Origin: Leptasterias polaris
Taxonomy: Eukaryota; Echinodermata; Asteroidea; Forcipulatida; Asteriidae
Assembly (NCBI GenBank): GCA_037783415.1
Contig: JAZGTN010000027.1
Location: 4,054,001 to 4,118,000, forward strand
Reading direction: 5' to 3'
Length of the DNA stretch: 64,000 bases
Below are positions 1 through 13,673 of the stretch, piece by piece (within the stretch, counting starts at the first letter, position 1; every line of letters starts with the position of its first letter). The translations under genes and the position numbers were made by a program. Under the pieces are notes generated by a model. It was given only the letters and a program-made list of their open reading frames with translations, did no database searches and had not been told where the DNA came from.

Positions 1-297
1 ATAATATCAGTAATGTAACAACGACAATAACATTGACGGTGATGACGACAATGATATTGGCATTGACGACGACGACGACAATGATTGGCGACGGAGATGG
101 TGAGGGTGGTGGCGGTGGCGGTGCCGTTAGTAGGAATCTTGTTCAGAGGTTAGAAAAAGACAACTGTACGTTTGAATATAGCTAAAAGAGACTGACGGTT
201 TTCAATGATTGACTGAAACGATGATGCAAAAAACAGTAAAATGCTTACAACTATCCAGATGCACACAATCTATTGTTTGCTTTGGCCCTGTATAAGT
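1..297. other. Intergenic, GAC/GGT simple-sequence stretch
   Basis: No gene seen. Positions about 35-125 are a degenerate GAC/GAT/GGT trinucleotide run (simple repeat). Confidence 0.6.
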
Positions 298-1006
298 TAT
301 ACTGAATCTTTTGCTCACCTCTAAAGACCCTGTCTGACTTCAGTATATGGATAACTGAGTAGTGCTGATAGTCTAACATTGACCACTCAGCTAAAATTGA
401 ATGACTGTACTGAATATGAATCCTGAATCTCTTGCTCACCACTGTAGACCCCGACTTTCATGTACGCAAGCATGGAGGAAGGTGCGAGTGAATAAAAAAA
501 GACGCCGCTATAGTAGTCTAACTTGAAGTAAATTTTTCCGAAACTATAACTTATTTAATTAGTATATTACTGCTCAGCCAAAAATTATTTAAGTAACGAC
601 GGTGACGGCCTGAGGCCGGCTTCAATTATTTTTAGCAAATTGTTCCCTAACAAGGGGAATCGTTGTAACTGTGTTCAGCCATGCGTATCGTTGTGGGGGG
701 TGTGAGAGCGGAAGTTTTGTTAAGTGACGTATTCTTGGCAATAGCTTCAAGGTTGGGCTCTGTTTCCTCCGATTTCTTGAATAGAGGGGGATGGTTGAAA
801 CGTGACTTAACAGGCTGTTGTGTTGCCCTGGGTATCACACGTTGAAATTTTATGACAACAATTTATTTTATTATTTGGAAAAGGTGCAGGCGCGAACGTG
901 ACTTTCAGAAGCATAATATTGTTCTTTTTTATTAAATAATTTAATAAGCAGAAACGATGGTAGCAGAATCGAATTAGCGAATGCTTGACTTCACATCAAA
1001 CCAATC
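298..1006 (+). repeat. 0.7-kb direct repeat, left copy
   Basis: Closely matches 18595-19294 in the same orientation. Shared landmarks, in order: a 'gaccctgtctgacttcagta' block, an 'aggaaggtgcga' block, a 'taagtgacgtattcttggc' block and the closing 'ttgacttcacatcaaacc'. Similarity stops abruptly on both sides. Similar sub-blocks recur inside it ('ctgaatct' then 'ttgctcacc' twice). No convincing reading frame. The two copies flank the whole Helitron-like cluster. Confidence 0.85.
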
Positions 1007-1137
1007 CGCCCTTCTATTATAGGCTTACCTGTAATTATTTCGACGACTCGTTTTTCACGCAGTCAAGGGCGGTATAGTTTCGGATGGAATTTACCGAATC
1101 GCAAAGAGTGGCTTGCAGTGGCACCGATCAGATAGAT

Positions 1138-1220
1138 AGGTGTTCGTGCAATATGAGCACGAACACCTCTTGTTTTTGTTCCTTTTTTTAGGTGTTCGTG
1201 CAATTTGTGCACGAACACCT
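1138..1220 (+). repeat. Palindromic minisatellite, 2 units
   Basis: Two 31-bp palindromes (12-bp arms AGGTGTTCGTGC / GCACGAACACCT around a 7-nt loop) start at 1138 and 1190, 52 bp apart, joined by a T-rich 'cttgtttttgttcc' spacer. The same motif, inverted and expanded to seven units, occurs at 15720-16068. It marks the start of a forward Helitron-like unit. Confidence 0.85.
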
Positions 1221-3640
1221 CTTGATATTGTTCCTTTTTTTTCTTCTTCAGAATCTTCTTCCGCTCAACTCTTCTCTGTTGTTTAACTCAAAATTGAAAT
1301 TTAGTTAAACCTTGAAACTTGGCATTGTTTGAACCATAACATGAGGACGGCACGCAAAGAATTACGTCATGATGACGTCATCAGGTGTCGAATTACAAGG
1401 TTTTTAAAGTTGAAAAGAGATCATTTGCTTTTGGCTGTATCTCACTGAATATGAAAGCTTTGATGTTCATACTTGGGCATCGGATAGATCAAGACTGGGG
1501 CAACATTTAAAAGGTTAACGGCAAAATCGTGCGACCTTAACTTCCGGGTCGTTACCCTGGGTCGAAGTTCGCCTTCATTTGTTTCCCTTCAAAAACAACT
1601 TTCGAGCTTATCTACGCAATAACTGAAGATTGGGATTGAATTCAACACTGAAACTCATCAGATAGCTGGACCTTGATATCAAGATGACACACACTTGAAG
1701 ATGTCATGATGACGTCATCGGGTATCAAATTACATTAAATTAAATTTTAATATTTGAAAAATCATAACTCGAAAACCACTGAATGGATTTGTACAATCTA
1801 CACATCATCGAATAGTTCATTAAGAGTTTGACAAATGCTACACAGAACCTTCACAACATTTGAACTGACTTCCGGTTCAAACCGGAAGTTGAAAATGTTA
1901 AAATATCGTATCGTATTCATATCTTTAAAACTACTGATCATGTTAGCATAATTTGTGTATCAGGGTGTAGACCGTTAAGCCTGCTCAAACTTTTGCACAG
2001 AGTTGACAACATTTTTACCTTTACATCTGGTCGAAAAAGGACAATAACACGCACCTATCAGTTGACCCTCATTGACGACGCACGATAGCGTATTAACGTG
2101 TAAACAACCTTGCTCCGGCCACTCAAAATTTAAATTATGTTTCTCAAGTGTATTCTCTTAGGTTCATTTAGGAATATGTTTCGCATTGCATCCCAGAGGT
2201 GGTCCATCTACTATTTTAAAAATTCATAACTGCTGAACCACACATTGGATTTTAACAATTTATACATCATTTTCAAGGTCGAATAAACTAATCATGCTGT
2301 ACATAATTCGAAAACTATGACACGGTCGGTACACAGAATACCACCCCATTTGACCTTGACTTGACTTTCGGTTGAAACAGAAAGCTATGATGTTCATAGT
2401 TTAGCATCTGATAGACCAAGACTGGGGCAACATTTGAAAAGTTAACGCCAAAATCGTACGACCTTTACTTCCGGGTCGTTATCTTGGTCGAAGTTCGCCA
2501 TCGTTTTTCCCCTTCAAAAATCAACTTTCGAACTTATCAACGGAATAACTCAAGATTGAGATTGAATTGAACATTGAAACTCATCAGATAGTTGAACCTC
2601 AGTATGAAGACAACACATACCTAATGATGCCATGATGACGTCATCGGGCATTGAATTACAATAAACCAAAACTTAATATTTGTAAAAATCATAACTCATG
2701 AACCATAAATCGGATACGCTACACTAAACCTTATAACAATTGACCTAAACTTCCGGTTCAAATCGGAAGTTGAAACTTTCATAATATATTATCGTATTCA
2801 TATCTTTAAAACTACTGATCATTTCGGCATAATTTTTGTATCTGGTTGTAGAACGTTAATCCCTCTCAAAGTTTTGCACAGAAATAACATCATTTTGACG
2901 TTTACTTCTGGTCGAAAAGGGACGATAAATCGCACGTATCAGTTATGAGGGTCAACCGCCTGATGTACACGTGCATCGCAGGTGCGGTTTTGTTGACGTC
3001 CAATGTTAAATGCACGTGTGATTAATTTGCACGTAAATGTATTTGTGCTGTGGGGACCATGCTGGAAGACATTTCGCATCCATCGGTGTTAGAACTAAAA
3101 TTGCACCCCCGCGGATAATCCAACTAATATTTGAAAAATTCGTAACTCCTGAAGCACACATTGGATTTTAACAATTCATACATCATCTGAAAGGTCTGAA
3201 TAGACTTATCACGTGCTACACAATAGCCGACCCCATTTGACCTTTACTTCCGGTTAAAGTTGGAAGTTGATATTAAAGGTTTCAAAAATCATAAATTCTG
3301 AACCACTTAAATGACTTCGAAGACCTCATTTGACATTAGTTTCCGGTCCAAAACGGAAGTTGAACTTTTATATTTGAAAAAAATCATAACTTCTGAACCA
3401 CATAGGATGTTTACAATCTAAAAGGTCTTTATAAACCAATCACGTGCTACACAAAATGTGAGTCCTATTTGACCTTGACTTCCGTTCAAAACCGGAAGTT
3501 GATGTTTAATTTTTGAAAAATTCATAACTCCTGACCCAGGCATTGGATTAATAATGTCGTTACCTATTCATTAAATCACTCAATCAATCACTCAACACGA
3601 ACACCTTGTTTTTGTCACATGACAAAAACTGAATGACTAG
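1138..3640 (+). mobile_element. Helitron-like non-autonomous element, unit 1
   Basis: Non-coding repeat starting with the palindromic minisatellite and a pyrimidine-rich stretch (about 1228-1290). It ends with a hairpin (TTTTTGTCACATGACAAAAA, 3610-3629 region) followed 7-8 nt later by CTAG at 3637-3640 and then T. A hairpin close to a terminal CTRR, followed by T, is the hallmark of Helitron 3' ends. The body is full of recurring TGACGTCA palindromes and CTTCCGGTT...AACCGGAAGT palindromes. No Rep/helicase coding sequence is present, so it would be non-autonomous. The 5' terminus is not pinned to a canonical TC. Confidence 0.55.
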
Positions 3641-5420
3641 TTTTCTTCTCCATCTTCTTCTTCTTCTTCTTCCACGCAACTCTTCTCTGGAACATAACTC
3701 AATATTGATATTGAATTGAACCTTGAAACTCATCAGATAAATGAACCTCAACATGAAGACGGCACAGTTGTCATTACGTCATGTTGACGTCATCAGGTGT
3801 CGATTTACAAGGTTTTTTGAGTTGAAAAATGACATTTGCTTTTTGCTGTATCTCTCTGAATATAAAAGGTATGATATTCATAATTTGGCATCTGATAGAA
3901 CAAGACTGGGGCAACATTTGAAAAGTTAACGCCAAAATCGTATGACTTTTTCTTCTGGTCGTACCGGAAGGTCAAAGTTTGCATTTGTGTTTTTCTTTAA
4001 AAAAACGTTTTTGGAGTTATCTGCAGCATAACTCCTGATTGGAATTGAATTAAGCATCGAAACTCATCAGACAACCGTACCTTAATATCAAGACGACACC
4101 CACTTGATGATGTCATGATGACGTCATCGGGTATCAAATTACATTAAATCAAAGTTGAATACTTGAAAAAATCATAACGCTTGAGCCACACCGTGGATTT
4201 TTACAATCTACACATCATCGGATAGGTCGTTACAAGTTTTACAAACGCTAAACAGGACACAACCTCTTGACCTTCACTTCCGGTTCAAATCGGAAGTTGA
4301 AAATTTCATAATATCTTATCTTATTCATATCTTTAAAACTACTGATCATTTTAGCATAATGTTTGTATCATGATGTAGGCCGTTAAACCAGCTCAAACTT
4401 TTGCATAGAAATAACAACATCTTGAACTTTACAATACATCTAGTCGAAAAAGGACGATAAATCGCATGTACAATTTGACCTGCATTGACGAAAGCATTTT
4501 AACACACACTAAACCTACGGTGCACGTGGGGCTCCACGTGTACTGGTACTGAATAGGTACTAGTCTTTGCCCAAGACGTCAGAGATCGATAGTGGCTAGT
4601 GTATTGCGCTTGGTTACAACTCGTTATAGCGCGCCCTCTTATGGCTTGAATTAACCAATGTGACTAGAAATGAGATCTAGTCAAGTTAGTATCTGTTGAC
4701 TGTCATTGACGGTCATTGACGGTCAATGAGGGTCAACCTCCTGTACGCGTGCATCGCACGTGCCTTTTTCCCTGACGTCCTTTGTTAAATGCACGTGTAA
4801 TTATTTTGCATGTAAATGTATTTGTGCTGTGGGGGACCATGCTGGAATACATTTCGCATCCATCGGTGTTAGAACTAAAATTGCACCCCCGCGGATAATC
4901 CAACTAATATTTGAAAAATTCGTAACTCCTGAAGCACACATTGGATTTTAACAATTCATACATCATCTGAAAGGTCTGAATAGACTTATCACGTGCTACA
5001 CAATAGCCGACCCCATTTGACCTTTACTTCCGGTTAAAGTTGGAAGTTGATATTAAAGGTTTCAAAAATCATAAATTCTGAACCACTTAAATGACTTCGA
5101 AGACCTCATTTGACATTAGTTTCCGGTCCAAAACGGAAGTTGAACTTTTATATTTGAAAAAAATCATAACTTCTGAACAACATAGGATGTTTACAATCTA
5201 AAAGGTCTTTATAAACCAATCACGTGCTACACAAAATGTGAGTCCTATTTGACCTTGACTTCCGTTCAAAACCGGAAGTTGATGTTTAATTTTTGAAAAA
5301 TTCATAACTCCTGACCCAGGCATTGGATTAATAATGTCGTTACCTATTCATTAAATCACTCAATCAATCACTCAACACGAACACCTTGTTTTTGTCACAT
5401 GACAAAAACTGAATGACTAG
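3641..5420 (+). mobile_element. Helitron-like tandem unit 2
   Basis: About 1.78-kb unit directly abutting the previous CTAG. It begins with a TTTTCTTCTCC(ATC)(TTC)n tract and ends with the same hairpin plus CTAG (5417-5420). Nearly identical to the next two units. Short open frames inside (for example from 3741 and 4760) recur in the copies but contain nothing recognisable and cross the palindromic motifs, so I treat them as chance frames. Confidence 0.6.
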
Positions 5421-7193
5421 TTTTCTTCTCCATCTTCTTCTTCTTCTTCTTCTTCCACGCAACTCTTCTCTGGAACATAACTCAATATTGATATTGAATT
5501 GAACCTTGAAACTCATCAGATAAATGAACCTCAACATGAAGACGGCACAGTTGTCATTACGTCATGTTGACGTCATCAGGTGTCGAATTACAAGGTTTTT
5601 TGAGTTGAAAAATGACATTTGCTTTTTGCTGTATCTCTCTGAATATAAAAGGTATGATATTCATAGTTTGGCATCTGATAGAACAAGACTGGGGCAACAT
5701 TTGAAAAGTTAACGCCAAAATCGTATGACTTTTTCTTCTGGTCGTACCGGAAGGTCAAAGTTTGCATTTGTGTTTTTCTTTAAAAAAACGTTTTTGGAGT
5801 TATCTGCAGCATAACTCCTGATTGGAATTGAATTAAGCATCGAAACTCATCAGACAACCGTACCTTAATATCAAGACGACACCCACTTGATGATGTCATG
5901 ATGACGTCATCGGGTATCAAATTACATTAAATCAAAGTTGAATACTTGAAAAAATCATAACGCTTGAGCCACAGCGTGGATTTTTACAATCTACACATCA
6001 TCGGATAGGTCGTTACAAGTTTTACAAACGCTAAACAGGACACAACCTCTTGACCTTCACTTCCGGTTCAAATCGGAAGTTGAAAATTTCATAATATCTT
6101 ATCTTATTCATATCTTTAAAACTACTGATCATTTTAGCATAATGTTTGTATCATGATGTAGGCCGTTAAACCAGCTCAAACTTTTGCATAGAAATAACAA
6201 CATCTTGAACTTTACAATACATCTAGTCGAAAAAGGACGATAAATCGCATGTACAATTTGACCTGCATTGACGAAAGCATTTTAACACACACTAAACCTA
6301 CGGTGCACGTGGGGCTCCACGTGTACTGGTACTGAATAGGTACTAGTCTTTGCCCAAGACGTCAGAGATCGATAGTGGCTAGTGTATTGCGCTTGGTTAC
6401 AACTCGTTATAGCGCGCCCTCTTATGGCTTGAATTAACCAATGTGACTAGAAATGAGATCTAGTCAAGTTAGTATCTGTTGACTGTCATTGACGGTCAAT
6501 GAGGGTCAACCTCCTGTACGCGTGCATCGCACGTGCCTTTTTCCCTGACGTCCTTTGTTAAATGCACGTGTAATTATTTTGCATGTAAATGTATTTGTGC
6601 TGTGGGGGACCATGCTGGAATACATTTCGCATCCATCGGTGTTAGAACTAAAATTGCACCCCCGCGGATAATCCAACTAATATTTGAAAAATTCGTAACT
6701 CCTGAAGCACACATTGGATTTTAACAATTCATACATCATCTGAAAGGTCTGAATAGACTTATCACGTGCTACACAATAGCCGACCCCATTTGACCTTTAC
6801 TTCCGGTTAAAGTTGGAAGTTGATATTAAAGGTTTCAAAAATCATAAATTCTGAACCACTTAAATGACTTCGAAGACCTCATTTGACATTAGTTTCCGGT
6901 CCAAAACGGAAGTTGAACTTTTATATTTGAAAAAAATCATAACTTCTGAACAACATAGGATGTTTACAATTTAAAAGGTCTTTATAAACCAATCACGTGC
7001 TACACAAAATGTGAGTCCTATTTGACCTTGACTTCCGTTCAAAACCGGAAGTTGATGTTTAATTTTTGAAAAATTCATAACTCCTGACCCAGGCATTGGA
7101 TTAATAATGTCGTTACCTATTCATTAAATCACTCAATCAATCACTCAACACGAACACCTTGTTTTTGTCACATGACAAAAACTGAATGACTAG
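5421..7193 (+). mobile_element. Helitron-like tandem unit 3
   Basis: Second of three near-identical head-to-tail copies, ending in the hairpin plus CTAG at 7190-7193. It differs from the preceding unit mainly by single bases, by the TTC-repeat number, and by loss of one copy of a duplicated 'cattgacggt' near 6487 (compare 4701-4725). Confidence 0.6.
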
Positions 7194-8980
7194 TTTTCTT
7201 CTCCATCTTCTTCTTCTTCTTCTTCTTCCACGCAACTCTTCTCTGGAACATAACTCAATATTGATATTGAATTGAACCTTGAAACTCATCAGATAAATGA
7301 ACCTCAACATGAAGACGGCACAGTTGTCATTACGTCATGTTGACGTCATCAGGTGTCGAATTACAAGGTTTTTTGAGTTGAAAATGACATTTGCTTTTTG
7401 CTGTATCTCTCTGAATATAAAAGGTATGATATTCATAGTTTGGCATCTGATAGAACAAGACTGGGGCAACATTTGAAAAGTTAACGCCAAAATCGTATGA
7501 CTTTTTCTTCTGGTCGTACCGGAAGGTCAAAGTTTGCATTTGTGTTTTTCTTTAAAAAAACGTTTTTGGAGTTATCTGCAGCATAACTCCTGATTGGAAT
7601 TGAATTAAGCATCGAAACTCATCAGACAACCGTACCTTAATATCAAGACGACACCCACTTGATGATGTCATGATGACGTCATCGGGTATCAAATTACATT
7701 AAATCAAAGTTGAATACTTGAAAAAATCATAACGCTTGAGCCACAGCGTGGATTTTTACAATCTACACATCATCGGATAGGTCGTTACAAGTTTTACAAA
7801 CGCTAAACAGGACACAACCTCTTGACCTTCACTTCCGGTTCAAATCGGAAGTTGAAAATTTCATAATATCTTATCTTATTCATATCTTTAAAACTACTGT
7901 AGGCCGTTAAACCAGCTCAAACTTTTGCATAGAAATAACAACATCATGAACTTTACAATACATCTAGTCGAAAAAGGACGATAAATCGCATGTACAATTT
8001 GACCTGCATTGACGAAAGCATTTTAACACACACTAAACCTACGGTGCACGTGGGGCTCCACGTGTACTGGTACTGAATAGGTACTAGTCTTTGCCCAAGA
8101 CGTCAGAGATCGATAGTGGCTAGTGTATTGCGCTTGGTTACAACTCGTTATAGCGCGCCCTCTTATGGCTTGAATTAACCAATGTGACTAGAAATGAGAT
8201 CTAGTCAAGTTAGTATCTGTTGACTGTCATTGACGGTCAATGAGGGTCAACCTCCTGTACGCGTGCATCGCACGTGCCTTTTTCCCTGACGTCCTTTGTT
8301 AAATGCACGTGTAATTATTTTGCATGTAAATGTATTTGTGCTGTGGGGGACCATGCTGGAATACATTTCGCATCCATCGGTGTTAGAAATTATATTGCAC
8401 CCCAGCGGATAATCCATCTAATATTGGATAAAATTCGTAATTCCTGAACCACACATTGGATTTTAACAGTTCATACATCATCTGAAAGGTCTGAACAGAC
8501 TTATCACGTGACACTTTATACGACACCGTTTGACCTTGACTTCCGATTAAAGTTGGAAATTGGTATTTAATGTCTCAAAAATCACAAATTCTGAACCATA
8601 TGTTTGATTATATATGTCATAAGAAAGAACTCAGAAGACCCCACCCACGCTACCAAGTTTGACCTCATTTGTCATTGCCATCCGGTTCAAAACGGAAGTT
8701 GAAACTTTACATTTGAAAAAATCATAACTTCTGAACCCCATATTGGATGTTTACAATTCATCCATCGTCTAAAAGGTCTTCAAAAACTAATCACGTGCTA
8801 CGCAAAATGTGACCCTTTTGACCTTGACTTCCGGTCCAAACCGGAAGTTTATGCTTACATTTTGAACAATTCATACCTCCTGAACCAGACATTGGATTGA
8901 TTAGGTATAATGTCGTTACCTATTAATATCACTCACCACGAACACCTTGTTTTTGTAATTAACAAAAACTGAATCCCTAG
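7194..8980 (+). mobile_element. Helitron-like tandem unit 4
   Basis: Third tandem copy. It lacks a short segment at about 7898 (compare 6127-6160) and diverges from the others after about 8385. Its end is a variant hairpin (TTTTTGTAATTAACAAAAA) followed by CTAG at 8977-8980 and T. Confidence 0.55.
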
Positions 8981-9669
8981 TTTATTTTTCTTCTCCATCT
9001 TCTTCTTCCGGAGAACTCTTCTCTACATCATAACTCAAGATTGAAACTGAATTGAACCTTGAAACTCTTCAGACAATTGAACCTCAATAAGAAGATGGCA
9101 CAGTTGTCATGATGTCATGATGACTTCATCAAATGTCGAATTACCTGTGTCTTAAGTGTCGGAACCTGTTATAAATTGCATTATAACTCCTTTTAAGGTT
9201 GTCCGGCGAAGTTTCTTTTTAATATAATTTCTACTTCTTTAGCATTCGCGAAAAGGGCAAGATGCTTTAATTCCCCTTAGTTTACTAGTCCAGAAAGTGT
9301 TATATAACACCTCCATGGGGGAAGGGTAGAATTTGCTGTTCCCACGATATTCTGCTGACCACAGCATATTTGGCACATCCGGAACTACCCCAGGGACATT
9401 AAGTAAAGCCTGCCTGGGAGCTGCATTCGTACCATTTTGCAAGTTATGTCTTAGTGTTATATTTTCGCACGTTGGCCACCATCCTTCCAAATTTGGTCGT
9501 CTTTGCTGACCACGTAATTATTTAAAAATGTTAGTCCACTAGTCTTTTTGTGATTGGTTGAAGCTCATTTAGGACATCATTGTTTTAAGACTTTGACCAA
9601 TCAAATAGTTTAATTCTGTCCGAGTGCGTGACCAGCCGGGTTTTTAAACCCATGTTTCGCTCCTGGCTC

Positions 9670-9812
9670 CTCAGAAGCTAGAACGGCCTGAGATGCTAAG
9701 TCAGAAAAAGTGTCCCGCTATACACTTTGTCTTGACTTGATTGGAACGCGACGACTTTTCCCTAAAAGTGGTTCCTAAACTATTGCATCCCTTTTTTCAC
9801 GTGCTCTGTTGA
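9670..9812 (+). repeat. 140-bp direct repeat, copy 1
   Basis: Matches 10713-10853 with few differences (a 5-bp 'cttga' duplication and T-run length). It spans 'gaacggcctgagatgctaag' to 'cacgtgctctgttg'. Such a repeated block about 1 kb apart could be terminal repeats of a small element, but no coding capacity lies between them. Confidence 0.8.
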
Positions 9813-10712
9813 TACAGGTAAGCTACTTTTCATGTTACTTTCTATGTATAAACTTATTCCTTAATTGTATTTGATTATTGATTGATTGCTTGTTCAACAA
9901 GGTGGTTGAAAACAAACTCAAGATGGATGGAACAGTCCAATATGAGTTTCGGTGCAGTCTAAATAGATTGTTTGAACAATGCTGTTAACTGTTTTTTTTT
10001 GAGATGTATAGGATCACTAAATAATCTTTGTGTAACCTTTCTTATTGCTCACTACGAATACGGAAAAGCTTTAGGAGTTCCGTCCAATTACCGTTAGATT
10101 TCTGTGTTGCTTATATCTTTGATTTAGTTGTATAGCATTTTATTGATTGTAACAGTTATACACTCGTATCTATTATTGTCGTTTATCAAGGCGTTTCATT
10201 TCTTGATAGAAATCCATTTCGTTTATTGGAATACTTAATTGAAGCATTCTCTGATTCAATCCAAGTTATCAAAACTAAACCGTTTATTGATAGCCATGAT
10301 TCTATACTTTTGTCGAGACTTTCAAACACAAGTACTGCGCCTATAAGTCTTGGCTATACTTATTTTGTCCTGAGATAACCTGTTTATAGTATAGCATGGT
10401 CATGCACATTATTTTCAACTAGTAGATTATACGACTGTTTGCTGTTTGGCTTTATAAACAATTGTGATCTTTGACCGGTTGACCACCTATGTGTTCTGCA
10501 CACATTCGCACAAAGATCTACGTTGAGCGATATCCTTGATATGTTTTATTCAATATTCCTTTTCGAAGCCCAAGTGTTTTTCACATGATTATTATGTTCC
10601 TGAGAGAACATGTTCAAGTCGCCAATTTCATTGAACTAGTGATATTTTGTTATTATAATTAGTTAGACTCAATTTTCTATGGTTGGTTGTATTTTGCATA
10701 ATTGATTGATAT

Positions 10713-10853
10713 AGAAGCGAGAACGGCCTGAGATGCTAAGTCAGAAAAAGTGTCCCGCTATACACTTTGTCTTGATTGGAACGCGACGACTTTTCCCTAA
10801 AAGTGGTTCCTAAACTATTGCATCCCTTTTTCACGTGCTCTGTTGGTACAGAT
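10713..10853 (+). repeat. 140-bp direct repeat, copy 2
   Basis: Partner of 9670-9812; both copies end at the 'cacgtgctctgttg.taca' motif. The sequence that follows (10860-11030, CT-rich) differs from that after copy 1. Confidence 0.8.
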
Positions 10854-13174
10854 GTACTAGCCCCCAGGTCCGCTTTGGTAGATATGACCCGGTTCATCTC
10901 TCCACCTTGCCCCGCTTCTCAACCCCTTTCATCGCCTTTTCCTGGACCTTGAGGTTTGTCATCTTGGAGCCCATCTGAGTGACGTGCACCTTCCATCTCC
11001 AGCCGTAGAAGTGCAGATAAACCCAGCTAAGATCTTTACCAATATCCATGTATTTTCACAGATGTATTTTTGTATATTTTATCAAGTGTTAAATTGTATT
11101 TCATTTGGTGATAATAACTTCTAACTGAAGCTATTTTAACCTACACTTGTATTTATCAAATTCTTTATATTTCAATTGCTTGTTTATCATTTACATACTG
11201 TTGTTGGCATTGATTCGTATGAACAAATAATAATACGGTGATTCCAGTTAGAGAATCAAACCACATATATAGCTGTCCGTTGCGTTTATTACCGAGCAAG
11301 TTTCCTTTACACAACATCGATCGAACCGTTCGCAGGCTCGTATTTAAATAGAGGTAAAACCTGTGACACAAGGTTTTTGAAAAATGACCATTTGGTTTTT
11401 GCTGTATCTCAACAAATATGAAAGCTATGATGTTGAAAGTTTGGCATCTGATAGAAAAAGAGTAGGGCAACATTTGGAAAGTTAATGCCAAAATCGTACG
11501 ACATTTTCTTCCGGGTCATTACCCTAGGTCGAAGTTCACCTTCGTTTTGTTTTCCTTCAAAAAACAACTTTCGAGCTTATCTATGGAATAACTCAAGATT
11601 GAGATTGAATTGAACATTGAAACTCATCAGACAGCTGGACCTTAATATCAAGACGACACGCACTTGATGATGTCATGATGACGTCATCGGGTATCAAATA
11701 ACATTAAATCAAAGTTTTATATTTGAAAAAATCATAACTCGTGGACCACAACGTTGATTTTTACAATGTACACATCATCGGATAGGTTGTTAAATGTTCT
11801 ACAAACGCTTCAAAGAACAGATCATTTTGAGATTGACTTCCAGTTCAAATCGGAACATTAAGTGATTTTCCCACAATTTACCAAAATCTCAGAATTCTAC
11901 TCACCAGTTTCACTGTGAATCTTATCAGCTAGCTGTTATCAGTTAAGTAATTGTTTTATAAACATTCACCCTGGAACCCACTTCCCCAAGGCCAGTGATC
12001 CATAACCCACAAGCCTACTTGCTGGTGTCAAATCACCGAAATGCTGAAGAGCAGAGAGAAAGTCCTATTGTTTCTTATTCAATTTCTCGAGATATATTTG
12101 GTTGATTTTTATGATTCAAAGTTGCTTTAATGATAACATTTAACTCACTTTCCCAATACTTCACATTTTAAACAAGAAACTGTGAAATTTCGTCGATGGT
12201 TTTGTCTGTAAACACACAGGCAGTGACACCCTAAACCACATGTTTGCATCAGATAAGAAAGATCTTGTTGAAAACTGCTCATTCCCAAACCAGTTGGTAT
12301 GAACCCGAGTTTGTCATACATGTAGGCAAACTCAGATCTGCTTTTAATGTGTGATTAACGTATTGAGTTGAAATGTTCTTAATATCTTATCTTATTCATT
12401 TCTTTAAAACTACTATTTCAGGATAATTTTTATATCAGGTTGTAGAATTAACCTTGCTCAAACTTTTGGACAGACATGACAACATTTTGACATTTACATC
12501 TGGTCCAAAAAGGACAACAAATGACGCACGATAGTATATTAATGTGCAAGCAGCCTTGCCCTGGCCACTCAAACTTTAAATTATGTTTCTCAAGCATATT
12601 TTCTTAGAAGTCACCTTGCAAGTGTGTTGCCCTTGCCCTGGCCACTCAAACTCAAAGTGTATTTCAATTTACACATGTATGTACTTGTACTGTATAGGTA
12701 CATGTAGGAAGACATTTCGCATCAATCGGTGTTACAACTTATAGTGCACCCTAGAGGATAATCCATCTACTATTTGGAATATTTATAACTCCAAAATATG
12801 ACCCCCATTTCACCTTTACTTCTGGTTCATACTGGAAGTTGTTGTTTATTGTTTGACATACAACTCCTGAGCCAGACATTGGATTGATTTAGGTAAAATG
12901 TTATCACCAATTCATTTAATCACTCTGATCACCACGAACACCTTGTTTTTGTAATTAACAAAAACTGGATCTCTAGTTTTTATATCAGGTTGTAGAATTA
13001 ACCTTGCTCAAACTTATAGTGCACCCTAGAGGATAATCCATCTACTATACTATTTGGAATATTTATGAGTTTTGTAAAAATTAAACATCATGTTCCGGTA
13101 TGAACAGGACGTCAAGGGCAAATGGGGGTTACATTTTGTGTAGCGCTTGTTGAGATTTTGAAGACCTTTCCAAT

Positions 13175-13673
13175 GATAAATAAATTCTAAAAATCAAATG
13201 TATGGTTCGGAAGTTATGATTTTTTTAAATATAAAGTTTAAACTTCAGGTTTTGAAAGCCTTATCTGCCGACGTACAGAAAATAAACAACCAATGTCTGC
13301 TTATGATTTTTTCAGATACTAAATTATCAAGGTCAAATGGGGTCAATTTTTGTGTAACGTTTGTCGAACTTTTAATTACCTATCCTATGATGTGTAGATT
13401 GTAAAAATCAAATAAATGGTTCATGAGTTATGTTACAAAAATTTAACTTTCAGTTATTGTAATTTAATACCCGATTATCATGACGTCATTAAGTTTGTGT
13501 CATCTTGATACTGAGGTTCAACAATCTTATGAGTTTCAATGTTCAATTCAATTTCAATCTTGAGTTATTCTGTACGTCGGCAGATAAGGCTTTCAAAACC
13601 TGAAGTTTAAACTTTATATTTAAAATAATCATAACTTCCGAACCATACATTTGATTTTTAGAATTTATTTATC
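13175..13673. repeat. Foldback: 106-bp near-perfect inverted repeat
   Basis: Arm 13175-13280 and arm 13568-13673 are reverse complements with almost no mismatch, separated by about 290 bp. This is the point where the Helitron-like family changes orientation: sequence to the left reads forward, the spacer and sequence to the right read reversed. Confidence 0.85.

Larger units (their letters stand above)
9145..11369. mobile_element. 2.2-kb insertion inside Helitron-like unit
   Basis: It interrupts the repeat unit at a position intact in the other copies. The edges are CTGTGTC (from 9145) and GACACA (to 11370), a short inverted pair. It contains a direct repeat of about 140 bp (9670-9812 and 10713-10853) that begins 'agaacggcctgagatgctaa'. 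No transposase reading frame is visible, and I do not recognise the family. Confidence 0.45.
8981..12976 (+). mobile_element. Helitron-like unit 5, interrupted
   Basis: The unit starts after the CTAG at 8980 (8981-9144), breaks in the middle of its 'gtcgaattac|aaggttttt' motif, and resumes at about 11370. It ends with the hairpin plus CTAG at 12973-12976. The intervening 9145-11369 is unrelated sequence (separate entry). Divergence from units 2-4 is considerable, so this is an older copy. The 12977-13060 stretch repeats part of 12430-12780. Confidence 0.5.

Noticed and set aside
3741..6724. Repeated 62-63-aa frames (MNLNMKTAQ..., MPFSLTSF...)
   Set aside because: They fall in non-coding Helitron-like units, run through the TGACGTCA palindromes and are lost in the diverged copies.
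9670..10853. LTR retrotransposon suggested by the 140-bp direct repeats
   Set aside because: Only about 1 kb lies between them, with no gag/pol frame, primer-binding site or polypurine tract, and no TG...CA ends.
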